Positions 13,061 to 22,514 of a stretch of DNA of 64,000 bases are shown here, one piece after another. Numbering within the stretch: the first letter of the stretch is position 1; each line of letters starts with the position of its first letter. Source of the stretch: Caenorhabditis elegans (Eukaryota; Nematoda; Chromadorea; Rhabditida; Rhabditidae); contig NC_003279.8 of assembly GCF_000002985.6 (NCBI RefSeq), positions 14,136,001-14,200,000 on the forward strand. Reading direction: 5' to 3'. The notes under the pieces are model-generated. The model did not search any database, had not been told where the DNA came from, and saw only the letters and a program-made list of their open reading frames with translations. The position numbers and the translations under genes were made by a program.

Positions 13061-14639
13061 TTCCCGCAGAGTCCCATAACTTTTAAGCAACTCTACCCCC
13101 TTCAGTTATCCAAAAAAGGTCGGTGTCGCTGTGGATGCGCGGTATTCTGAGTGGTGAGTGAAAGGAGTGGAAAGTCAAATGACATGGTAATTTACTACCG
13201 TCCACGGAATGATGGAAATGGAGTAGGCAAATGGGGGAAATTGTGACAGGTTGATAGGCAAAGCTGGGTGAAATTTGGAAATTTTTGGAGGGAAAATTTC
13301 TGAATCCGGTTTTTATTTCGATTAGGCTATATTTAAAGGGTTATATAGCGCTAAATATAAAAGTTTTTCAGTATTGAGAGATAAAATACCTCTGAATTTG
13401 GCTTATGGTGCATCGACGGGGAAAAGCTAAATAACATTTGGAAGGTCATATCAGTTGACGATTTTTTATTGAAACCAACAGCTATCAAGAAAACTTAATA
13501 AAAAATGTCTACAGTATCATGCATTGTTGGGTTTTTTCTCTACCACACTAATAAATAACCATGTCGTCTTCATCTTGATGAAATCTAGACGACGGGGTGG
13601 GGGGGGGTCATAAACTGTGTATACCTGGGTAATAAATGAAGCGGTGGAGATTTGGAGATTACGGTATGGCGATTAACATGCCTGTTTTATCAGTGATTCA
13701 CTACTACTCAGCACTGTTCCAATTGATTAAGTGCTCTGATAACCGGGGTAACCGGGGAAGCTATGGAAATTAAAAGTTTTAAGATTGTACAGAGTGACCC
13801 AGAATCAGGGGCCAATTTATTTAAGCAGGATATTCTAAACATTGGAGTTTGTCCAAGCGTACCTAAAGCCCGGGTAGAATAGTCTAAAAGGGGGGGGGGG
13901 GGGTTAATTTTGTCTTAAAAAGCCTAAAACTATCTAGGCCTAGACAGTCATATACGTCTCCTAGCTTCAGCAGCTTGACTAAAAAAGGAAAGAACCCATA
14001 TTTTTTCGTCAATTTTTCTCAAAATTTCCTCACTTTCCTCTCGTCTTCTCAAATTACACACTTCTTCTTGGAGGGTCCAAAAACAAACATATACTCCTCC
14101 TCAGGGTCATATCACATTTGGTGTTGCACAACTGTGTCAGTTCGGGGGGAGGGGGAGGGCAGAATGAGTTCACTTAATGTTACGTGTATATTTAGGCAAA
14201 TAATGGCAATCCGATTGGAATTATGTAATCTTGTCAGTTTGGAGTGGAGGAGGGGAGAGAGGATGGGTGATTAGGCATGATAACAAATTACTAGGTAAGG
14301 GGGGGGGGGGTGTCTGGAAAGGAGGGGGGAGGGGGTATATGGAAAAGCGGAGTACCGTATAATCTTTATTAGTGCAGCACTCCCATTGCTCAACTTTGAC
14401 AGCTCATATCACGGTCAGCTTTGATTTTATTCGAATTGATTTCATGTTAGTTTAATGGTATTGGTTAAAATAAATGAAACGGTACACATTTTAACAGCTA
14501 TCAATAAAACTTTTGCTAATACATCAATAGCATAACCATACACTTTGAGGTTAGTTAGAATTACAACTTCAACTTCAATTTATGTAGGTTCAGTTTGAAC
14601 ACTTTTTCCAAAATCCTTACAGGTATGTAGATACAATAT
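13061..14639. other. Gene-less stretch with two poly-G runs
   Basis: G runs at 13890-13903 (14 nt) and 14299-14310 (12 nt), and one 'atggtgcatcgac' copy at about 13406. Open frames such as 13975-14274 have no splice support or recognisable product. Confidence 0.5.
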
Positions 14640-14730
14640 TTATATTCAATTTTTACATAATTATACAATTAAAATCATACAAAAAACACATATTTCTATG
14701 TGAAAAAGTATATAGCACCATTGTCACTGT

Positions 14731-15041
14731 TTATCCCCACATTGGGTATCCATAACCGTATCCTCTCATTCCATATCCACCGTATCCCATTCTACCGTAT
14801 CCACCGTATCCTCCATAGTATCCCCAACGACGGTTACGGGTGTGTCTGAAATTAGGATTTAGAGCCGGGGTACCTCAAATTGTGACACTTACGGAGCCTC
14901 AGAGTCCATTTCAGTATGCATCTCGGTTTGTGGAGCGCCCACAGGCTTGGTGGTATCTACCTTCATTTTGGTGTTGGTCACCGTATCGGAAAGAGCTCCG
15001 ATGGCGAGGATGGCAAGGAGGAATAGAGAAACGAATTTCAT
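14731..15041 (-). CDS. Secreted Gly/Tyr-rich peptide, fipr-like, copy A
   Basis: Two exons, 15041-14893 and 14845-14731, encode 87 residues. Residues 1-18 are a signal peptide (MKFVSLFLLAILAIGALS), then comes a Met/Thr/Lys/Glu-rich linker, then a basic turn HTRNRRWG and a Gly-Tyr-rich tail ending YGYGYPMWG. The single intron is phase 2 (GTAAGTGTCACA donor, TTTCAG acceptor). A TATA box lies at 15109-15113. The product should be secreted. Composition resembles worm antimicrobial-type YG-rich peptides, and I recall fipr (fungus-induced protein related) genes beside pry-1 in C. elegans, so fipr is my best guess. Copy A differs from B and G in the linker (residues about 25-40) but its C-terminal exon encodes the same peptide. 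It mirrors copy G across the larger palindrome. Confidence 0.85.
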
Positions 15042-15867
15042 TGTTTTTTTGGGTTTTTAAAGGTTTTTAGAAGTATGAGTACTTGAAAATTCTTCCATCT
15101 CCCTGTGGTTATAAAGGATTCAAGATGGGCGTTACTAACATCAAACTTCACAGAAACCAAAATCGTGACTTAATTCATTCCTACATACGTATAACAGCTG
15201 TTGTTATGTTTTTCAAGAGATTTGTTTTGAAAACAATAAGAAAGTTTAAGGAATCACAAAAAAAGGACCACTTGTAGTGTTTGTAGGGTAGCGGGTTACA
15301 ATGTTGGTGTCTAGAATTGGATTATAACACTATTGCAACAAAATCTATACGGGCTAATAGTTTAAAATCAGATTATTTAAGGAGCATTGGATCTAAATAA
15401 GGATTATGATGAGATTGTTAGAGGTCTTGGAATTCAACATGGCCGGTTTTTTGGAAAATTCGAACGAACCGAGTTTCCGGTGGCCGAAAAGTTGCTGGTT
15501 GCCGAAATTTTTAGGGTTCGGCAATTTCGGCAATTGCCGGTTACCGAAAATCTTGGTTGCCACACATCCCTGACATTTATATCAAAAAAGTGATCTTCCA
15601 AGACTACAAAAACTACACATTCTACGACTTTGTTTATGGTCTTGACTGATTTGCTAAACTATCTTGTTTTCAAAACAAACCGATCAGTTAATCTTTTAAT
15701 TCTTAACACAAATGACTTTCAAAAATTGGAATACGTCATGTTTTCTGTGAAGTTTGATGTTAAAAAACAACATATCAAATCCTTTATAACCAGTGGGAGA
15801 TGAACGGATTTTCAAGTACTCATACTTCTAAAAATTCTTCTAAAAACCTTTAAAAACCCAAAAAAAG

Positions 15868-16182
15868 ATGAAATTCGTTTCTCTATTCCTCCTTGCCATC
15901 CTCGCCATCGGAGCTCTTTCCGACACAATCACCACCACCAAAATGAAGATGGAAATGAAGCCAGTCGCTATGCCAGCACAGCCTCAAACCGAGATGCATT
16001 CTGAAATGGACTCTGAAGCTCCGTAAATGTCACAATCTGAATTACCGGCTCAAAATCCTAATTTCAGACACACCCGTAACCGTCGTTGGGGATACTATGG
16101 AGGATACGGTGGATACGGTAGAATGGGATACGGTGGATATGGAATGAGAGGATACGGTTATGGATACCCAATGTGGGGATAA
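15868..16182 (+). CDS. Secreted Gly/Tyr-rich peptide, fipr-like, copy B
   Basis: Exons 15868-16022 and 16068-16182 give 89 residues: signal peptide MKFVSLFLLAILAIGALS, linker DTITTTKMKMEMKPVAMP and onward, and the same RRWGYY...YPMWG tail as copies A and G. The donor is CC|GTAAAT, slightly weaker than the GTAAGT of A and G. A TATA motif lies at 15785-15789, 79 bp before the ATG. The 3' flank for about 100 bp is nearly identical to that of G, so B and G are direct copies, while A is the inverted copy. It is divergently paired with A across an 826-bp gap. Function is inferred: a secreted, possibly defence-related peptide. Confidence 0.87.
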
Positions 16183-17302
16183 ACAGTGACAAGGGACCAA
16201 TATACTTTTTCACATAGAAATGTGTGTTTTTTGTATTATTGTAATTGTGTAATTATGTAAAAATTGAATATAAATATTGTATCTACCTAAATTTATTGCT
16301 GAATAGTTTGCATTGAAAGTGAAGTTGAATTTCCTTTTCTGCTATGTATAGCGGGAACCTCATTGTAGAATTTTAATTATCTGATACGAAACTTCACAAC
16401 TAGACAATGAGTGTTATCTCAAATAGTGACACATTGCTGGTTTTATTACAACAAAAGTTTGAAATTTTCAAGAGTAGATACTAGCTAGTGTTGTGTCTTA
16501 AAAAAAGTGATGATATAATATTACTTTTTAATGAGGATAATATGTATGTGCAGGCTAGAATGACTTTCATTTACAATCACCCCCTACACATGTCACAATA
16601 TAAGCCGCATAGATCAAACTATAGATAAAACATTTTTGTGTCTACAATTAGGAGTCCTAATTTAGGACCACACAAAAACTAGCTAATGGATATTTATAGA
16701 CAAAGATTATGGTATTGAATAAGTTTTACGGATTTGTTTGAATTAGTATGGTATTTGTTACCTATAATCTATAACTGAAGGTGATTTGTTATTTTCCAAA
16801 ATAAGCAAGTTTCAATTCTTACATTCAATTCTTATATAATAACTGCAGCAATGTTTTGTCCAATAATACATTGTTTTGGTTGGAACAAAAAGTTAAATAT
16901 TCATTTTAATTCCAGATCCAAACAGTTTTAGATGGAAGTTTTAGACGCAAATAAACGTTATTTTGAATTACAAAAATAAGTTCCTGTAATTTTCTGGATT
17001 CTAGGTAGCAGAATATGAAATAATCATATTTAAATAACATTTTTCCTTATGACACGATTAAAAATCTTATTAACATAAATAAATAAATAAAAATACTTGA
17101 AAAAGCGGTCAAAAATAAGCTCCGATACCCTAAAAACGACACAGCTGTTCTTGAGAATCTCAGTTTTGAGTTTATTAGCTGCCGCTTATCAGATTTTTCT
17201 TTTCATGGTACAATGACATAACTTGGATTGAGGTAGGCAAAATATTTATTTTCTTCAATTTTACATAGTTTATACATAATTACACAGTAGTGATTGCACA
17301 GC

Positions 17303-18070
17303 TTATCCCCACATTGGGTACCCGTATCCGAATCTTCTCATTCCCATTCCATATCCCATTCCTCCGTATCCCATTCCGTATCCCATGCCGTATCCTCCCA
17401 TTCCACCGTAGTATCCCCAGCGACGGTCACGGATGTGTCTGAAACTCTGAGGTATGACAGGTATCTGGAGAAGTTTAGGGCTTACGGAGCTTCAGCGTCC
17501 ATTTGCTGGTTCATTTCAGTCTTCACACCGGATCCCTGTCCTTCCATCTTAATCTGTGATTCGGTTTCCGAGCGGCGTTCGAGGGTGTGTCTGAAGGTGC
17601 GATTTGAGACAAGGTGTCTCTAGAAACTTGTGACTTACGGAGTATCCATTTGCTGGTTTATTTCAGTTTTCATGTCTGATCCTTGTCCTTCCATCTTCAT
17701 CTTTGTCTCGGTTTCCGAACGGGTATCACGGATTTGCCTGAAACTTCTAATAGTACAAATTAACTAGATTTGCTATAAACTCACGGTGTCTGGGAGTTCA
17801 TGTTCATTTCAGTCTTCACACCGGATCCTTGCCCATCCATCTTCATACTGGATTGGGTTTCCGAGCGACGTTCAAGGGTGTGCCTGAAACTTCGGAGCGT
17901 TTAGGTTTACTAGTTATGGTAAAATAAACTCACGGTGTCTGGGAATTCATGTTCATCTCCGTCTTCACATCCGATCCCGATCCTCCCATCTTCATCTTGG
18001 ACTCGGTTTCTGTTGCACAGAATGCTCCGATCGCCAGGATTGCAACAAGGAATACAGAAATGAACTTCAT
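17303..18070 (-). CDS. Secreted peptide with repeated in-phase exons, fipr-like, copy D
   Basis: Five exons (18070-17934, 17883-17785, 17737-17639, 17590-17486, 17438-17303) give 191 residues. Exon 1 encodes the signal peptide MKFISVFLVAILAIGAFC plus an acidic/Met linker. Exons 2-4 each encode a 33-35 residue module of the pattern HTLERRSE.., KMKMEGQGS.., (V/M)KTE(M/I)N. Exon 5 encodes the Gly/Met/Tyr-rich tail ending RRFGYGYPMWG. All introns are phase 2, so any of exons 2-4 could be skipped without a frameshift. A TATAAAA box lies at 18119-18125, 49 nt upstream of the ATG. It is the inverted twin of gene F. Secretion is predicted from the sequence; the biological role is unknown. Confidence 0.88.
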
Positions 18071-18118
18071 TGTTAGTAAGTGCTAGATGACTTGAGAATT
18101 TGGAGATCTTGGAAGTGG

Positions 18119-18125
18119 TTTTATA
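18119..18125 (-). promoter_or_regulatory. TATA box of copy D
   Basis: TATAAAA on the minus strand, 49 nt before the ATG. Copy F has the same box at the same distance. Confidence 0.7.
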
Positions 18126-18961
18126 GTGTTACAGAATACTGTTTTTGTTTTTGGTTTAGAAATATGGTGCCTAGACATCAAAAGTGACATCAACAATTGG
18201 ATTTCACTAATGGAATCGGTTATTTGAATTTTCAACTCCCTCCTTTCTAGTTGTTGTTGTTTTCCCTTTCAGTAGGTAATTGGCAAACTATGTATGTCTT
18301 TTCAAGGACACTGACCACCATCCCCAGTCACTTATTTTTTTTTTGAAGAAGGCATTAAGTGTTCACGTGTACCAGTAGTTAAAATAAGCCACAAGTAAGC
18401 CACAGAGATCAAAAAAAGAAAAAGGCGGATGAATATCTTATCTTTGCATGGGATGAATGTGTATGCTTTCTAATGTGCAAAATTGAATTTTGAACTTAAT
18501 GGATACTCTAGAACACCTGGATGCGCAATAGTTTTATTTTGAAATATATGTGTATTGTCATGCTTGTAGGTTATTTAAAACATATTTTAAGAATGCTAGT
18601 ACCTGGATCACTATTAAATCCTTTTTGTCCCAGCTATCTTTTTCTCATGCATGATTTCGAGGGTTTTCAAATTTTAGAACAACTTTGATATTTTTTAGTG
18701 CTCGAATAGCTATAGGCAAAAACTCACTATCAGTACTATGTATTTCGAACATTTTCATTTAATCATCATTTTCATGTATATGTATATTTTTATTAATCAT
18801 GAAGTATTGTTGATCTAACTCTTTCTTTTTAGGTAGCCTCACTATGCATTCAGGAAAATTCAGAGTATATGGAATATGAAATAGAATTCTATTCAAGATA
18901 AATTTAAGATATATATTTATGTACATACATTTAATATAAACAGATATATAGTGAAAATTGT

Positions 18962-19249
18962 TTATCCCCACATTGGGTATCCATATCCGAATCTTCTCAT
19001 TCCCATTCCATATCCCATTCCACCATAGTATCCCCAGCGACGGTTACGAGTGTGCCTGAAAATATTATAACTTTGACCTTTAGACCATAACGTTTTCACT
19101 TACAACGCATCATCTGCCCCTACTTGGTGCAAATTCGTCTTCAGCTTCATGTCCTGCTCCTGTTGGATTTTCATCCTTGATTCGGTGTCCGTAAGGCAAA
19201 ATGTTCCAATAGCAAGGATCGCGATAAGGATTACAGATAGGAATTTCAT
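18962..19249 (-). CDS. Short secreted Gly/Tyr-rich peptide, fipr-like, copy E
   Basis: Exons 19249-19104 and 19055-18962 encode 79 residues: signal peptide MKFLSVILIAILAIGTFC, a linker LTDTESRMKIQQEQDMKLKT followed by NLHQVGADDA, then HTRNRRWGYYGG and a tail ending RRFGYGYPMWG. The intron is phase 2, as in all family members. The tail resembles D/F (MGMRRFGYGYP), but the two-exon structure resembles A/B/G, so E is an intermediate form lacking the internal module exons. It sits in the unduplicated spacer of the large palindrome. A TATAAAA box (19283-19289, minus) lies 34 nt upstream. Confidence 0.85.
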
Positions 19250-19441
19250 GGTGATTTAGAGAATAATAAACATCACAGGTGTTTTTATAAGACGGGGGTA
19301 GTGGTCAATGTCCTTGAAAAGACGGGCATTTGTCAACTGCACGTGACAAGGAGAGAGACAAGGAGAAAGTTGATAATTTTTGAAGATAATTCGTCATTGT
19401 TGATGTCTAGACTCTAGACAACACAACAAAAACAGCTATAG

Positions 19442-19448
19442 TATAAAA
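19442..19448 (+). promoter_or_regulatory. TATA box of copy F
   Basis: TATAAAA 49 nt before the ATG of copy F, mirrored at copy D. Confidence 0.7.
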
Positions 19449-19496
19449 CCACTTCCAAGATCTCAATATTCTCAAGTCATCTAGCACTTACTAACA

Positions 19497-20260
19497 ATGA
19501 AGTTCATTTCTGTATTCCTTGTTGCAATCCTGGCGATCGGAGCATTCTGTGCAACAGAAACCGAGTCCAAGATGAAGATGGGAGGATCAGGTTCGGATGT
19601 GAAGACTCAGATGAACATGAATTCCCAGGCACCGTGAGTATATAGCAAATCTAGTTACCTGAACGATTAAAAGTTTCAGACACACCCTTGAACGCCGTTC
19701 GGAAGCCCAATCCAGTATGAAGTTGGATGGACAAAAATCCGGTGTGAAGACAGAAATGAGCATGGATTCCCAGACACCGTGAGTTTATAGCAAACCTAGT
19801 TAATTTGTACTATTAGAAGTTTCAGGCAAATCCGTGATACCCGTTCGGAAACCGAGACAAAGATGAAGATGGAAGGACAAGGATCAGACATGAAAACTGA
19901 AATAAACCAGCAAATGGATACTCCGTAAGTCACAAGTTTCTAGAGACACCTTGTCTCAAATCGCACCTTCAGACACACCCTCGAACGCCGCTCGGAAACC
20001 GAATCACAGATTAAGATGGAAGGACAGGGATCCGGTGTGAAGACTGAAATGAACCAGCAAATGGACGCTGAAGCTCCGTAAGCCCTAAACTTCTCCAGAT
20101 ACCTGTCATACCTCAGAGTTTCAGACACATCCGTGACCGTCGCTGGGGATACTACGGTGGAATGGGAGGATACGGCATGGGATACGGAATGGGATACGGA
20201 GGAATGGGATATGGAATGGGAATGAGAAGATTCGGATACGGGTACCCAATGTGGGGATAA
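19497..20260 (+). CDS. Secreted peptide with repeated in-phase exons, fipr-like, copy F
   Basis: Five exons (19497-19633, 19680-19778, 19826-19924, 19973-20077, 20125-20260) give 191 residues, with the same exon lengths as copy D. The signal peptide is MKFISVFLVAILAIGAFC. There are three module exons with RRSEAQSSMKLDGQ, TRSETETKMKMEGQ and RRSETESQIKMEGQ, then the Gly/Met/Tyr tail ending YPMWG. A poly(A) signal AATAAA lies at 20313-20318. Exons 4-5, the intron between them and their surroundings are indistinguishable from D, while exon 2 has diverged more, a pattern expected from local gene conversion or recent duplication. Likely a secreted epidermal or gut peptide; that is inference only. 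Confidence 0.88.
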
Positions 20261-20960
20261 GCTGTGCAATCACTACTGTGTAGTTATGTATAAACTATGT
20301 AAAATTGAAGAAAATAAATATTTTGACTACCTCAATCCATGTTGTCACACTGTAACAAGAAAATTAAAATCTGATAAGCTTCAGCTAAAAACTCAAAACT
20401 AAGATTCTCAGGAAGATATTTGGGTATTTGAACTAATTTTGACCGCTTTTCATGCACACGCAATGGATTTCTAAGTATCCAAGTATGATTATTTCATATT
20501 TCGCCACTTAGAATCCAGAAATTTCAGGAGCATATTTTTGTGATACAAAATAACGTATTTCTGTTGCATTAAACTTCTGTCTAAAACTGTTCGGATCTGA
20601 AATTGAAATTAGCATTTAACTTTTTGTTCCAACTGAAATAATGTATTACTGGACAAAAAAATATTACCATGACATCTTGCTTCTTTTGGAGAATAATAAA
20701 ATACCTTCAGTTATAGATTTTAGGTAACAAATACCATATTTATTCACACAAGTTGATGAAACTCGTTCGATATTTTAAATTAAACTGCCTTTAAATATCT
20801 ATTAGCCAGTTGTTGTATGGTCCTATGCACACACTATCTTGTATCTATAGTTTAATATATGCGGCCTATATTGTGACATATATTCTTCCCGTTTGCTCTG
20901 TTGTTCTCCCCTTCCTGTATAATGGGAGATTGTAAATGAGAGTTGTTCTGGTCCCAATAC

Positions 20961-21654
20961 CTAGCCACTGAGAACCCTCCTCTTCTATCTACTACTCATT
21001 TATATTATCGTCATTATTTTTATTTTTATTTATACATATAGTGGGCTTATCAACATATATGAGGGTAAAATACTTATAATTAATCAGCAGTTCAGAAGAA
21101 AAAACAATGAATGATAAGGAAATTTTTAGAGAACGGATAGAAAAGGGATCTTTTGATTTCTTCAGTGACACTGTTATCATTTTCGAAAATTGGGTATGAC
21201 AATGGAGACGCCCCACAATGGAAATAACTTCAAGGTTATCCATATATACTGCATACATATCCACAATATTATGAGGTTTCTCTAGGAAACTGAAAGAATC
21301 CTAGTGTTTGAATGTGTTGAGCATATTAATTTTAAGAAGCCAAGAAACCATAACTTCTGATAATGACTGATATCTAGGCTGTCACGAGGGTTGCTTAAAG
21401 TGTTACAGTTGTGCCAGTAATATTAATAGCTCAATTTCTACAACATACAAACCATTATGGTACCCTACAAACACTACAAATGGTTTGAAACCTTGTTGTT
21501 TATTGTTTTTACTGAACTCTTATCCACCTGATACCTAAAAAACGTCATGTTAAGAGAACAACACCGCCCATTTTGAATCCTTTATAACCACTGGGAGATG
21601 ACCGGATTTCCAAGTACTCGTAGTTCTAAAAACCTTTAAAAACCCAAAAAAAAG
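20961..21654. other. Spacer between copy F and copy G
   Basis: AT-rich and without a gene. The G promoter at its end has a TATA motif at 21583-21587 within 'cctttataaccactgggaga', shared with B and mirrored at A. Confidence 0.6.
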
Positions 21655-21969
21655 ATGAAATTCGTTTCTCTATTCCTCCTTGCCATCCTCGCCATCGGAG
21701 CTCTTTCCGACACTGTCACCACCACCAAAATGAAGATGGAAATGAAGCCAGTGGCTATGCCAGCTCAGCATCAAACCGAGATGCATTCTGAAATGGACTC
21801 TGAAGCTCCGTAAGTGTCACAATCTGAATTACCGGCTCAAAATCCTAATTTCAGACACACCCGTAACCGTCGTTGGGGATACTATGGAGGATACGGTGGA
21901 TACGGTAGAATGGGATACGGTGGATATGGAATGAGAGGATACGGTTATGGATACCCAATGTGGGGATAA
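21655..21969 (+). CDS. Secreted Gly/Tyr-rich peptide, fipr-like, copy G
   Basis: Exons 21655-21809 and 21855-21969 give 89 residues, differing from copy B at only a few positions (for example DTVTTTKMKM against DTITTTKMKM, and a His for a Pro near QHQTE). The signal peptide MKFVSLFLLAILAIGALS, the phase-2 intron with GTAAGT/TTTCAG, and the tail ending GYGYPMWG are shared. The 3' flank matches B and, inverted, A. It is the outermost right member of the cluster and the mirror partner of A. Confidence 0.87.
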
Positions 21970-22514
21970 ACAGTGACAAGGGACCAATATACTTTTTCAC
22001 ATAGAAATGTGTGTTTTTTGTATGACTTTAATTGTATAATTATGTAAAAATTGAATATAAATATTGTATCTTCCTGAATTTTTTTTTGTTGAAGAGTTTG
22101 AATTGCACCTAGATTGGAAATAAATCGAGGTAACATGAGTTTTATTAAATAAAGGCGGAGAGCCGAAATCTGAGACTTTTCTTTTTAGATCCAAAATGGT
22201 CCAAAACCACCAAATTTCGTAATGAGACGTTCTGAAAATTTCTCAAAAAAAAAAGTTATGGCCTATTTTTAGCCAAAATAGGCCAAATTTTAACAAGGTC
22301 TTGGTTTAAAACTGCCGTTCTATCCCAACTATTAACCGTACGGCTTTAGGTATTTTGGACTAAAAAATATATTCTAACTACTTTAGAACCGTCATTTTGG
22401 CAGTGCACACAGATTTCAGGATTGTTACTGCATCAGCGTTCCTAAAAAAGGACCGTTGCACCATGTTCTGGTGCTCGATGCCTCTGATTAATACGTCAAA
22501 GCACATGTAAATAA
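21970..22514. other. Intergenic, cluster end to bestrophin 3' end
   Basis: Contains the shared 3' flank of copy G and then AT-rich sequence with one GTTGCACCATG motif near 22444. No gene is seen. Confidence 0.5.

Larger units (their letters stand above)
14640..16290. repeat. Inverted duplication 1, carrying divergent gene copies A and B
   Basis: The arms are about 14640-15250 and 15650-16290. They contain a complete peptide gene each, pointing outward. The 3' flanks match in reverse complement ('ttgaatataaatattgtatc', 'cacatagaaatgtgtgtttt'), and so do the promoters ('acttctaaaaa', 'aaatcctttataacca'). The centre (about 15260-15640) is unrelated and includes a small array of 'gccgaaa/ttcggcaa' repeats at 15440-15570. 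Confidence 0.85.
16480..20960. repeat. Inverted duplication 2 (large palindrome), arms about 1.5-1.6 kb
   Basis: The left arm at about 16480-18145 and right arm at about 19430-20960 are reverse complements with small indels. They contain the five-exon genes D (minus) and F (plus) plus about 900 bp of 3' flank. The outermost match I can follow is 'tatagtttgatctatgcggc' around 16600-16630, mirrored near 20855-20880. The spacer (18146-19429) holds copy E. The innermost parts are most alike. Confidence 0.9.

Noticed and set aside
17294..17623. 109-residue open frame on the plus strand, with an identical one at 19940-20269 on the minus strand
   Set aside because: Antisense shadow of exons 4-5 and intron 4 of genes D and F; the identity only shows that the palindrome arms match.
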